64,000 nt of DNA, from contig OX388318.1 in the NCBI GenBank assembly GCA_947579605.1, positions 5,208,001 to 5,272,000 of the forward strand, in the 5' to 3' direction. This stretch comes from Athripsodes cinereus (Eukaryota > Arthropoda > Insecta > Trichoptera > Leptoceridae). The position numbers and the translations under genes were made by a program. Each line of letters opens with the position of its first letter. The stretch's first letter is position 1. Under the pieces are notes generated by a model. The model had not been told where the DNA came from and ran no database searches. It saw nothing but the letters and a program-made list of their open reading frames with translations. This document shows, piece after piece, positions 1 to 12,300 of this stretch.

Positions 1-303
1 ATACTAATACCTACCGGCATTTATATCGTTATGGAATTCATTATCATAAACTTGTAAATACTGCGTCAACCAAAATTTTGGATTCTTTTTTTGCCATGCA
101 GACGAAGTAAATAGCTGCTTCTATAGAAATTGAGTCGATAGGAAGTGGGTGAAATATCTGAAAAAAAAAAATTAAGATCATTTTATTACATACCTACGTC
201 CACTTAGTCTGATCCACATTTTTTATATGCGCAGCTCTGCTTGATAACAACTTTACAATGTAAATTAAATAAATATTGTTCAATGGTTTTATTTTCATTA
301 CAG

Positions 304-1314
304 ATGTCTCAGTCTGTAGTGCCCCTGATGTTCCGTGACTGGTGGGAAGATTTCGACAGGGAACGCCCTTCCCGTCTCTTGGACCAACACTTCGGTATCG
401 GTCTCCGCAGGGATGATTTGCTGTCTTCTCTGAACAGTTTCCCAACCAGCTCCATCTTCAGAAACAACTATTTCAGACCATGGAGATCACACAACATTAC
501 CAGACAGGAATCTGCATCAACAATCAATATGGATAAGGACAAATTTGAAGTAAGTTCTTCATCATCACCCTTCTTGAGTTATTTAAGATGTATACCTAAT
601 AGAGTAATAGGCATGTCTACTAAAGTAGAAAAACACAACAAAAAAGAAATCAGATTATAGTATCCTCAAGTGATTTTTTTTAGTATTGAACTCACCTAAT
701 ACCTCAGATCAGCGGCGGGTCCTCCTAAGGAGCGCCGATGTGGCGCACTGTCCTCAAAATTATTTCTTCATCTTATTCCAGTAAACATTTCTTCAAAAAT
801 ACATAATATTCTTTAAACAACACTAAGTGTACATGAAAATATTTTTTATAGTTCTACCGCACCCCCAGTGGTTCCAACACACCAAACGTTTCTGCCCCGC
901 TGGTCACTCAGTGATGGACGGGCTTTGAAAATAGAAAAGATAGTATCTAATCTAAAGGACGAATTCCTAATAAATATCCTTTAATTATTTCAGGTCATTT
1001 TGGATATTCAACAATTCGCTCCTAACGAAATCACTGTAAAAACTATTGATCAATGCATCATTGTGGAAGGAAAACACGAAGAGAAACAAGATGAACATGG
1101 CTACATTTCAAGACAGTTCACCAGGAGGTATATCCTTCCTCCAGGACACGATTCGACTGACGTAATCTCAAGTCTTTCTTCAGATGGAGTCCTCACCATC
1201 GTATCTCCAAAGAAATCCCTCCCACCACCAGGAACAGAGAGAGTCGTTCCTATTTCACAGATTGGTCCATCCAAATCCTCAACTCCATCCACACCTGCAG
1301 GCACTTCAATGTAA
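304..1314 (+). CDS. l(2)efl: Small heat-shock protein, lethal(2)essential-for-life type
   Basis: Coding exons 304-549 and 994-1314 join in phase 0 to a 188-residue protein. The N-terminus MSQSVVPLMFRDWWEDFD and the motif LLDQHFGIGL are typical of insect l(2)efl/alpha-crystallin B-like proteins, whose Drosophila member is about 187 aa. The alpha-crystallin domain runs from about residue 70 to 155 (FEVILDIQQFAPNEITVK, then EGKHEEKQDEHGYISRQF, ending SSDGVLTI), followed by a proline/serine-rich tail. ATG 304 follows directly on a splice acceptor (ttacag), so the 5' UTR must lie in an upstream exon not identified here; an in-frame ATG at 241 is intronic. The intron donor is gtaagt at 550 and the acceptor tttcag ends at 993. 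AATAAA near 1767 is a plausible poly(A) signal. By family it is an ATP-independent holdase chaperone in the cytosol. Confidence 0.95.
550..993 (+). other. l(2)efl intron
   Basis: This 444-bp intron has a gtaagt donor and a tttcag acceptor. It contains a GC-richer block (about 708-930) with the short inverted segments CAGCGG/CCGCTG near its ends, but I found no target duplication, so no element is called. Confidence 0.7.
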
Positions 1315-1767
1315 TGATGTCCAAATTCATGACTCTTTTCTTTCAAAAAGAATATGTATTTTGCATTTTCAATACTAATTTTTATTCTTCATTTGTTAAT
1401 GAAATATAATCTATTTTTAAAACGAAAAGGATATTCAAGTTACAATATTTTGTACTACAAAATGTATCCATTTAAAATTTTATAAATTTTTATGCGTTTG
1501 TGTTTAATATTATTAGATCGAACTATGACGCTTTACTGAGGAATCGAAATATTAATCAATTTAGGTTTATTTTTATACTTACAACATTTTTTTTAAAACG
1601 ACGATGTTACCATTAAAATTATTTTTTATATATTTTATTGTTCTCATTTTACTCCCAAATGGCCATATACCTCGTTTTTTTTTAAAAAAAAATACACGAC
1701 ATCTCTATTTATCTTCTTAATCGAAATATTTTTATTATTTCGATATCTACTAGTGGAGAGTATGTAA

Positions 1768-1773
1768 ATAAAG
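1768..1773 (+). terminator. Putative poly(A) signal of l(2)efl
   Basis: A canonical AATAAA lies about 450 bp after the stop codon in AT-rich 3' sequence. No upstream candidate is clearly better; the assignment is by position only. Confidence 0.35.
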
Positions 1774-1828
1774 AATTATAATAAAAGCTCTTAAGATGGA
1801 ATGTATTGTTTTTAACTAGTTTTACATC

Positions 1829-1995
1829 ATACTTACATACCATCATGCCGCTTCCCTCGTGAGGTAGGCAGAAAGGATCGAGTGCAACTTACTACTATCC
1901 TTGAGTACACCTTTAGCTTTCGTCACTGTCATATAGCTCCTGATGCATGCTCCCCTCCCTATTCAGCGTGCTCAACATGTGTCTGTCCTGTATGA
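1829..1995 (-). mobile_element. LINE 3'-end fragment (family with peptide NAVEMRSLR)
   Basis: Read on minus, this matches the 3' end of the copy at 56160-56760 (the segments around GTTGAGCACG, GACAGTGACG and TTTCTGCCTACC), and ends with the same GTAT-type tail. It is a 5'-truncated fragment with no usable reading frame. Confidence 0.75.
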
Positions 1996-2021
1996 AGTTT
2001 GTCATTTCTCGAGTGTTTTAG

Positions 2022-2074
2022 TTTCTCGGGTCGCGAGAATTCTCGAGATGCATTTTCCGGGAATTCCCGAGAAA
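2022..2074. repeat. Short palindromic hairpin TTTCTCGGG...CCCGAGAAA
   Basis: Nine-base perfect inverted arms enclose smaller palindromes (CGCGAGAATTCTCGAG-like). A related, rougher block occurs at 29401-29475. Probably a repeat fragment of unknown family. Confidence 0.45.
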
Positions 2075-2079
2075 TCAAA

Positions 2080-3369
2080 TATTTTTCAAACTCAGATTTA
2101 ACTAAGTCTAATCATGCCAGAATTCATGGAGAATTGTTGAAGTCTATTTTTGAACATACTGCATCATCTCTTTAACGAGATATAAAATGAATATCTTCTC
2201 TCTAAATTTGAAGAAAAGAAGCCCAGTAGTTCGCGGTAACGCCGTTGTTTGAATATACTACTGAGAAAAATAGGTGTTAACAAAAAATTTAAATATTCAG
2301 AATAGATGGCAAACGTCATCGCTGAATTTTCGATTTATTTGTTCTCCACAATGCTGTCATCTAAATAGTTATATGGTCGCACAAACACTTTAAGTGGTCG
2401 GTCACATTTAGTCGCCCAGTTAGTAATTCTTCATGCTCATTTCCGTATTTTTACAGTCTTTTATTTGAATTTTCTGTCACTCCTTTATATTAACCATTAT
2501 AAATGTCTTAAAATTTTTGTAGTCAAACGTTTTTTTATATGGAATCAAATATAAAATTTAAAGTTGATTTACAATGAAGTCCCTGTCAATTTTGATTTTT
2601 TATAATTTTATTCCATAGATATTTCCAGTCATAGATATTTTTAGAAATTAAAGATTTGTTTTCTATGAATTTCAAACAAATGACGTGTGTGACATTTCTG
2701 GGTGACGTTTCGTCGGGTTGATTGTTTTGCTACTTCGTGACTTGGTTAGAAATATTATGAATAAATTAAGAAAACATACCGAGATTATTAAAATAATATA
2801 AACATTTTCAACACGAAACAGTAATTCCGCACCAGGAGGAAGTGTGGACCGAAAACTTTTACTTTTAGTCGGAAAATATGTACAACACATTATTACAATT
2901 AATTTGTTTCGTGTTTTTGAACAGTTTGTTTTATCGAGGTGTGTTTTAAAACCAGGAAAGATTATCTATCTACTAAATCATTGGAGCACATCATCAATAA
3001 ATGTAACGTAACGTGCAATAATATTGCATAAAACTAACATAATTAACAATTGATTATACAAACATGCTGCCTCAATGAAGCCGCACCGCATAGGTTTAGT
3101 ATTTTGCAATCTTTCGCGTCGTGTAAACGCAATTTAAGATATCATATTAAGTACTTAGCGACAAAAAAGTGAAGTAAATAAATACAGTTTAGAACAATTT
3201 TCGAACTTTATTAAACAACTAGATATAAACCTTATTAAACTTTATCGAAATGTTTATTGTTTGTGGTTAGGTGCTGCTAGTTATAATTTTGAAAAGTTCC
3301 TAATTTTGTCTTGAATTGTTCAGTTATGTATATTTTGAAGTAAATTATCTTTTAAACTATTGATTTAAG
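2080..3369. other. Intergenic region upstream of PIGG
   Basis: AT-rich spacer without a recognisable gene. It should hold the PIGG promoter and 5' UTR. A 72-codon minus-strand frame at 2672-2890 has no family resemblance. Confidence 0.5.
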
Positions 3370-6300
3370 ATGTTTAGAATAATTAAGAAACAATGGATGT
3401 CTTTCCATTTGATGTTTTGTGCCTTCTTGGGTTTAACAACCTTTCTCTTTGGATATTTCCCACTGAAATACCACGAGGGTTACGAAGGGAGCTGGGATGA
3501 TTTGCCAACTGAAATTAATGGCCATCAGTAAGTAATAGTTGCTTATCATTCCATGTCTATAATTGTAATTAATAATTTGATAGATATAATTACTATAGAT
3601 TAAAGAAGATTTATTGAATTTTGTGGAAAAGGTATTGTGTAAAAGGATTTTAAACTGCAAGGTGAGTATTTTGAATTTTTAAGTGAGAGTTCTGTAACAT
3701 TGGAGCGCCCTGAAAAGAATAAGTCTTCCACTTTTTCTGTCAATTTTGAGTATCCTATAAAAGGGCCTTGAGGTGTTTAAAATAAATAGAGCTTTTACAT
3801 CTTAAAATCAGCGATGAGGTATGCCACTCATCCTGAATGTATTAATTTTTTGTTGAAACAGAAGACAGCTTGTGTGTTTATAATAATATATTAGAAATAC
3901 GCAAACTGTCTTCATATATTATAAAGCTTGTCTGTTTATTTCGCAACTCGTGGGATATACTGTGAATTACTCTTAGTAATAGTAGTAGAGTATTGTAACT
4001 CAAATACTACTGCTGACATACTCGTAATATATGCGTAAAAATTAACACAGCTGTATCTTGATGCTCAATTAGATCTTCAGTAGAATTCAAATCCATAATC
4101 TTTCCATCAATCTGAGATGCCGTAAGAATGTCATCCATCTTATTAATTTTCATAAAATTATTGTTTAGGTATTATTTGAGATTATTTATGCATGGAAGAC
4201 TCCCTCCATAGCCGGATATCTCAAAAAGCAGAGAACTCTGAACTATCAGCGCTTCTAGGCAAAACTCATAATCTTGCTGGTGGGTTTTAGTGGGCAACTT
4301 GAAAAAATAGAAAGTCTCATAATTATGAGATTACATATCTAATTTCTATGAATTTAATGTAATTAAAATCAATTTTAGTATTATTTTTAAAACATTTATT
4401 TGTCTAAACTAATTTCAATACTTTTTTGATTTACAGAGTGGATGGTCAAAATTTATATGTTGGAAATCGTACCCGAGTTGTTTTGATGGTGATAGATGCC
4501 CTACGATATGATTTTGTGTCTAGTAAATACATGCCATACACAGCGGAGTTGATAAGAAAACGAAATGCGTGTCTTTACAGTGCCACGGCAGAACCTCCGA
4601 CTGTTACCATGCCGAGAATAAAGGTAGGGGATGACTTACTTTTTTTTAGTTGAGGTGTTTTGTTTATTTTTTATTTATTGGATGGAATATATTGTGCACT
4701 ATGACCTGTAAGATGTATTATCCTCCCCCTACTTCACTTGTCTGGTTAATGTCCAGTTAATGCAAAGCCTGTAGTCCCGAATATATTATGAAGCTAAGAA
4801 TTTGCAGGGAATCTAGAGTCAGGAAGTTGAAGTGGTTTGGATATGTTGAGAAAATGACAAAGAGGGAGTGAGAATGAAAAATAATATGATAATCTGAAAA
4901 CTATGTAATTTGACTTTGTGAGCTGCAGAATGAATAAGAATGTATGTATTTATGGAAATATGTCGGCTGTTTGTGGTTCCCTAGTAGTGTAATTGGTAGA
5001 GTTGTTAGTCGGAAATTGAATGATATAAGTTGAAGTCATACCTGGGGACGTAGACAAACCGCACTTAGCGATCGACTACTGGCGAACTTTTCGACAATCT
5101 ACGTACAATGTACCGTAATTATGTGTTATTGTTGCGTTTATTGTCGAAAATTTGTTTGTAGTTGATCGCCAAGTACGGTTTGTCTAGGGGGGCTGATGGA
5201 CTCCTGTATACTAATGTCCCTTCTTTTTTTAAACTCTGTGGTTAGTCGTATTTGATGAACCATATAGTGAACAAATAGATTAGAGTTCGTACAGATGACA
5301 ATAATTTCCAATATGTCTATTTTACAAAAGTGACTGTAATTGAAATTAAAACATACAAATGGACTTCAATATTTATTAGCTATATAGATTAGTATGTTGA
5401 TGTTCTCATGTGTGTAATGAAATGGAAATAAGTATGTAACACTCGATTACAACACTCTGTGGTGTGTACTGTTACTGTATGTACGTACATGTAATTATCG
5501 GGCAAAAGACATGCATAAGTAAATATTTCTCACTTTCATTTTACATTGTTTAAATCAGTAATAATAATAAAATAGTAATGCATACATATTAGATAGTAAT
5601 TAAAGACATATTCATTAATTACACTCATGATAATTGTAAATAACATTATTTGTGCAATGTCATAAATTTATGTATTGGTCATGAAAGAACATATCGGGAG
5701 TTCTTTCGTCGTCATTGAAATACAGTAGGATCTTGATAACTTGAACCGTAATTGTTTGAGTACCTATCTTTATAATTCAAATAAAATGTCTAGTATCTTG
5801 AGATTATTTTGATAAGTTTTAGACTACTTTCTAGAATCATGTAAATAAATCATAAGTTTTTTGTGGTTAGAACCTCTGCAATTTTTTTTTTATTGATAAT
5901 CTTATGAGCAAGAAACATTTTTTTACTCATAGTATAAACGGACTACTATTATTTATAGCTCAAAATTTTGTCGATCTTTTATGTGAATGTGAAAATAATG
6001 GAAGTAAGAGATGTATGTGAAAGCAAGACGATGTACTCCTAATCTTATAAAGTTTTTTAGTTGTGTACGCACATATAACCAGCATGTGTTGCACTTTAGA
6101 AAATTTGTATTTAATTACTTTTGTGCACATTTCACATTTGCAAATACCTTAAGTATGTAGTGGCAAACTATGAAATGCATCTCTAGAATATCAGAAGAAA
6201 GAATATAGTTGGAGGTCATCGACTTAAAATCCAATATGGCCAATTATTGAACAGCTGCTCACCGACTTATTTATTTTCATCCACATTAGTAACAGGAGAA

Positions 6301-9300
6301 ATTAACAAGTTTATATATCTAGTTTTGAGTTATAAAGTTTACTTTTTCGTGTGAATAAAATTGTAATCACTCATCTAAATAATCACATAGAATTTATTTT
6401 TTAAAAATAAAGATATATCTGGGTTTGTTATAAAGCCAAATACATACAACCTTATACACCTTTCACACTAAGCTAAAACCTTGTGCCGTGAAAGGGGAGT
6501 TTGCCGGCACCTGGGATCGAACCACGGACCCCTTATGTATGATACACTACAAGATGGAATATTAAATATTATAGGATGGTGTGAATTGCTCAGTACCTCA
6601 AAAAAATTATTAAGTTAGATTCTCCTGTAGGGCAATGGATCAGATGATTATTTATTAATGTATATTTTCTTATTGATGATCACGTTTATGTTTTAATTTT
6701 AGTGAATGTATTTAGTTTAATGGGAGATTTAATCATTGTAGTATTGATTATTTGTTATTCTGACTGTATTGTTTTTTTCTTTTCTATTTAGTCCACGTAT
6801 TGGAAACGAGAGAAAGCACAATGGAGAAGGACAGTAAACTTTTGGCGAGATGTCTTTGCAAGTTCTTTTTCTAATATTCTTTATCTTTTTTACCATTCGT
6901 TCACATATCAACACTGTCCATGAAGCAAATAAAACTCTTAATTTTCACATCTCTCTCTGTCTCTCTTTCCATATATTTTCACTGATTTAATTAAATTATA
7001 GAAGTAATTTTTAGATTTACTTTAGTTTAGTTTATTTTCTGTTGCTTCATGGACAGTAAGAAGTTTAGTGAAACTTCTTCATTTTGTTTCAATGTCAGTT
7101 TTTAGTTTATCTGACTATCTTTTGTCATTTACAAATATTTTTACAAAATGATTTTGGATTAGCATTGCATAACTTTGAAGAAGTTTTAGTGAAATGTAAC
7201 ATAACATCTATAAATATTTCTCAAATATTTTTTTATATTAGATTCTATGACTATCACAAGAAACTATGAAACAATCACTAAATAACATATTTTGGAATTT
7301 ATTATTTAATTATTTATGTTATTTGGTTGAAAAAATATTATAATTTTTAATTGCTCGAGAGTTTGTGTATTCACGTAGTGAAAAAACATATCGAGAGAAT
7401 TAATATGTAAAAACAACGCTGTTTATTTTTTACAAAAAACTTATTTATTATTTCACAAAGTACACAATACAATTATTCACAGTAAACAATTAGTTAATTT
7501 AAAAAAAAAAATTTAACTATATTTTATTTAATAATTTTAACTATAACATAATGTTGTTTCTATCTACCTTTCACTATATCACTCAATCTTTACAACTTCC
7601 TAAGAAAACGAAAGACGTCTCTCTTGAATAAGTCTATCAGTAGAATAAAACCTTCTATTTTTTTTTACTTTACTATCACATAGACTAATATACAAGTTTC
7701 TATTTTTAGGCAATGACAACGGGTAGCGTGTCCAACTTTATTGATGTGGCTTTGAATTTCGGCAGTTCTGCTGTTACAGAAGACAACTTCCTCAACCAAG
7801 CTCGTTTGAACAATAAGGAGATGGTGTTTTACGGAGATGACACTTGGCTAAGATTATTTCCAAATGTATTTAAGAGAAGTGAAGGAACGACATCATTCTA
7901 CGTTTCTGATTATACAGAGGTATATATTGTTTATTATTATTAAACAAAAACATATTTAAGAGTTTTAATAATTCTAGTTTGTTTTTTATTTTTATATTTA
8001 GCTCAAAAGCTTTAAAAGTGACTTAACTTCCAAAACAGGCAGAACCAGACTTCTTTGTATATTTAAAAAAAATTAAGGATTGAAATAAGCCAGATGCAGA
8101 ATTTGGACATTAAACTGTTGATAAAACACCTGACATATATTTTTATTCATTATCTCGTAGCACATTTCTTTCTTAGATGGATTTTTGAAAATGCTGTGTG
8201 TTTTAGGTGGATTTGAATGTAACCAGAAATCTTCCCCGAGAGCTTCCATCTGACCCCAAAGGTCCTGACTGGGATTTAATGGTACTGCATTACTTGGGCT
8301 TGGATCATATTGGACACTTGGAAGGTCCGGCCAGTCCTAAAGTCATCCCTAAGATGTTGGAGATGGACAAAATTGTCACACAAATTATGGAAGCATCTGC
8401 TAATTGGGTATGTTGATCTATAAAATTGTTTGGTCTGTCATGTAAATTTTTATCACAAGTAATTTTTCCTAAAAAAATTATTTGTAACAATTTTTTTCAG
8501 TGTAAGGCAATAAATACAGCCAACCTTGTATTCGATTTATTAGTATGTACTACATAAATATTCTATCTATTTTTACCATTACGACGTATTCCACTAATAG
8601 AGTAACTAATGGACTCACAGCATATAACAGTCCTAAAAAAATAGCTTGGGTGGCATGTCTTATCGTTGAATTGTGGATGTTACTGAATATTAATTTTGAC
8701 TTTAATTTATTTGCAGAAAGATGAGACAGTCTTGATACTTTGTGGTGATCACGGAATGAAAGACTCTGGTAGTCACGGTGGAGCCACCTACAGTGAAATC
8801 ACTGTACCTTTTCTCATTACACAGAGAAAGGGATGTTATGACAAGTAAGGAAATAATAGTATATGTTGAAATATGACTGAGTGAAAATCCCGTGTAGTTC
8901 CCATTAAATGACTTGCATGTTTATTACAAACAGTTGGTTCGCTGGCTACCAATTTGTGGGAGATGCCATAATGGGATAATAATAATAATAAAAAGCGGTT
9001 TGTTTTGCGTAGTGGCAGCTAAACAGCGCACAACCCACTCGGGATGGATGAATGAACTGAATAGAAAAAAGCTATCTCGCCGTCTCTTTTTCTTTTGCAA
9101 TGAGATGGACAGACCAAATAAAATAGTAGACCATGACCCCTCAGTCTATAGAACAATTCACTGTGCGGCAGACAGAAAAGCATAACACAGAGTGATATAT
9201 TTGTCAGGAGATTGTGATCCTCAGCTATAAGGAAATCTTTGAGAGTTTTTTTTCCCAAATATCACATTGGCATATTCAGCAAGTGGGGTAACCAATGGAC

Positions 9301-12300
9301 TACCTGCATCCCCGATATTTTTCTATAAAAGGTTTTGAGAGTCCTAGAAAATACTTATTATTCCAATCATAGCTTTACTTGTGTTCTAGCAAGTTAAATA
9401 CTTGCCATTTTTCCTTTTAACACAATCAAAGTGTATAATGCTTAGTAAATATTAACAATTTGCAGGTTTGATAAAGATGTTAACCAGATTGACATAGCGC
9501 CCACTATAAGCTATGTTCTTGGGGTACCCATACCCAGGGCAAGCACTGGACAAATTCTACCACAGGTATTTGTTACTGTCAATCCTTATTTCATTTTTTG
9601 TCTATTCTATTCTAAAATCTAATGAATAGCCTCGCCTTCATTTCTGTTTAGAAACTAAATTTATTGGCTAATGTTTAATTTATCACCTTTTTCAGGTTTT
9701 AGGTAATGGCAGTCAAGGTGATCTGTCTTCCAAGAGAGCTCTATACGCTTTGCACTACAATACTATTCTCAATATGGACGCACTCACCAAGATGCTAGGT
9801 GCAGATGAGACTTTGAAAAAAGGTTTGTTCATCTTTTATTGAAAAGGGTATGAATCTAAATCTAGTATTGTCTATTTTATAAGGTCACTTTAAATAAACA
9901 ACTGAAATATTTTTTCAGAGTGTTACCACCAGTTCAGTTTGGCAGAGAAGAATTTCTTTGACTGGATGTCCACCAACCAGCCCACAGCCAAAAGAGCATC
10001 CTCCCTGTACCAGAGTGCCCTCAATAACATGTCTAAATATCTCATAAAGACCGTTGTGGAGTTTGATATGTTTGCCATTGTTTTTGGGATAGTCGTTCTA
10101 TTTTTGGTGAGTTGAAAAAGCCTCATTAAATTATTTAAGACATATTTCATACTCCCTGTTAAGATATAAAGCCCACTAATCAAGAAACATTTAACGCAAG
10201 TCATAAAAGCTACCATTTTTTAGAGAATATTGTCAATGAACACCAAAAATGATCACTCAATCCAGCCTAGAGCCAATTTTTTACTTACAATGTTTTTCAA
10301 ACACCTGCTTATTATGGGGCTTTGAAAACTGAAAAAAATTGCTAGACCTATTCTTCGACAAATACTCCACGGAGATATATACTTTCCATGGACTGTTTGT
10401 GTTGAGTTTTTTTTAATCTGTCCAAAATTCTTTTTTCCAGGTTTTTACTCTTCAAGTTCTAGTAATGATCATATCATATCAGCCAAAAATATTGGACAAA
10501 TATTCTAACAGTTACTCTTCCATTAAAGGCCCAGTTATTGTGGGAAGAATCTTAGCCTTCCTATTTCTATATGTGGTTGGAATGATTCTATTTTTTCTCA
10601 CATGTGGAATAACACAAACAGACAGTGCTCTGTGTAAGTTAAAACCAACCAATCTCCTGGCTTCTTCGGTAATTGTGTGCACAATAACATCAGTTTTGAT
10701 GTTCCTATCGACTGCGACGAGACACATAAATGAAAAGAATGAACTAAAAAATCTAAATGTTATAGAGTTATTTTTAATTGTGGGGACAGTCGTGCAAGGT
10801 TTAACGTATGGAGGAACTAGTTTCATTGAGGAAGAACATCAAACTTGGTATTTCTTTTGGGTTACGGTTGAATTTTTAGTGTTGGTCTATACTGGAAGTG
10901 TTTTAGTGGAGTATTTTAGATTGAAAAGTGAGAATGCAACTGAGATACAAGATAAAGGTGCTCTGGAAGAAAAGATGTATAAAGCTGGAAGGTGGTTGCT
11001 TCCTCAGTGGGTCGGAATGATGTTACTTCATAGGTTTTTGAGGACTTTGAATCAGACTGGAGATAAATGGGCCTTCTTACCCGATACAGGAGACTGGCTG
11101 AATGAAGAGGAGAATAAAAATATTCTGTCCCCTCTGGCCATTTGTGGTAAGTTTTCCATCTTTGTCATATTATATATAAGTTATCAAAGGTGTACAATGT
11201 TTAAATTAAATCAGTTAGTGAATATGTATGCACTTACTATCCAATGAAATAAGTATTTTACCACACCCTAGATTTGATATATAAAACAATGATTTTTTTT
11301 CACATATTATGCTTTGACTCATTGCATGAGAGATAAGTGTTTTATAGTTTTAAATTGAAACTAATATTCTTTGTGTTATGTTTTCAGCCATTACGAGTAT
11401 AGGACTAATTTGCATCAGCAATTTGGACAGAGCGAATAATCTATTAAAAATCAATACAATCATCACAATAGGGGCAACCCTATGCATATTCTTCTACAGG
11501 GTCACCACACTGTCAATAGAAGTGCCTTTTGCAATCCCACTGTTTAACGAAGTGTATATAGTGCGCCTGTTTTGGATATTGATACTTCTCATGATTCTGA
11601 TAGAAGTTTGGAGTGCAAGACTCTATATTAGAAACCACCAAAATCCAGGAACTTCTAATAATAAATATAAAGATGTAAAATATACAAATACATCTTATTT
11701 AGGAGATAAAGATGATGTGTACGTGTCTCAAAATACTGTCAAATACAGAGAAACTAAGAGTCAATACTCCGAACATCCCGCATCGCAGTTGCTTTCTGTT
11801 CCTGATTCATCTGTTAGTGACGATAGTCTTGTTAAAATGCATATTATGATTTCACGCACAAATGTTTTTGTTAACATTATGATTCTCGTCTGTTCGTTAC
11901 TTCTGAGGCCTCATAATTTGATTTTGGTACCGAGTATCTATGTAACCAGCAAGACAGTGAACAAGATCTTGGATCATAAGTTGGGCAGCAGACTGTTAAG
12001 ATTAGATACGGCTAAAGATGGCTCCATGAGTAAAAATATATTCTGCAAGACATTCTTTCATATTTGGATTGGATCTGTGTTCTATTTTTATCAGGTATGT
12101 TAATTTAATCATTTTTTTGCCATTTTAATATTTCTAATATTCAGAATTAATTTGTACTTTTCATTATCTATCTTCTACATAAAATAATGCAGGGAATGTG
12201 CAAAACCATAAACTCTCACAGATTTTTTCAAATAAACATTTTTAATTTAATTCCTTACACCTTCCTCTAGTTTTCACATTTGTTTTAACATCTATTATCA

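Larger units (their letters stand above)
4624..7709 (+). other. PIGG intron 2 (repeat-bearing, 3.1 kb)
   Basis: The largest PIGG intron. It holds a decayed LINE scrap (4790-4905), a tRNA-like A-box segment (4980-5040), an inverted-repeat element (5051-5186), a tRNA-derived SINE (about 6395-6560) and a fragment (7605-7660) related to the palindrome at 48133-48327. Near 6930 and 7045 short sequences recur in opposite orientation. No coding sequence is recognised. Confidence 0.6.

Noticed and set aside
241..303. Upstream ATG extension of the small heat-shock protein
   Set aside because: ATG 304 follows a splice acceptor and matches the family N-terminus; the extra residues are intronic.
711..908. 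hAT-like element in the l(2)efl intron (CAGCGG...CCGCTG)
   Set aside because: Only about six bases match at the ends and no 8-bp duplication flanks them.
2672..2890. 72-codon minus frame upstream of PIGG
   Set aside because: No recognisable domain, AT-rich codon use, and no conserved signals.
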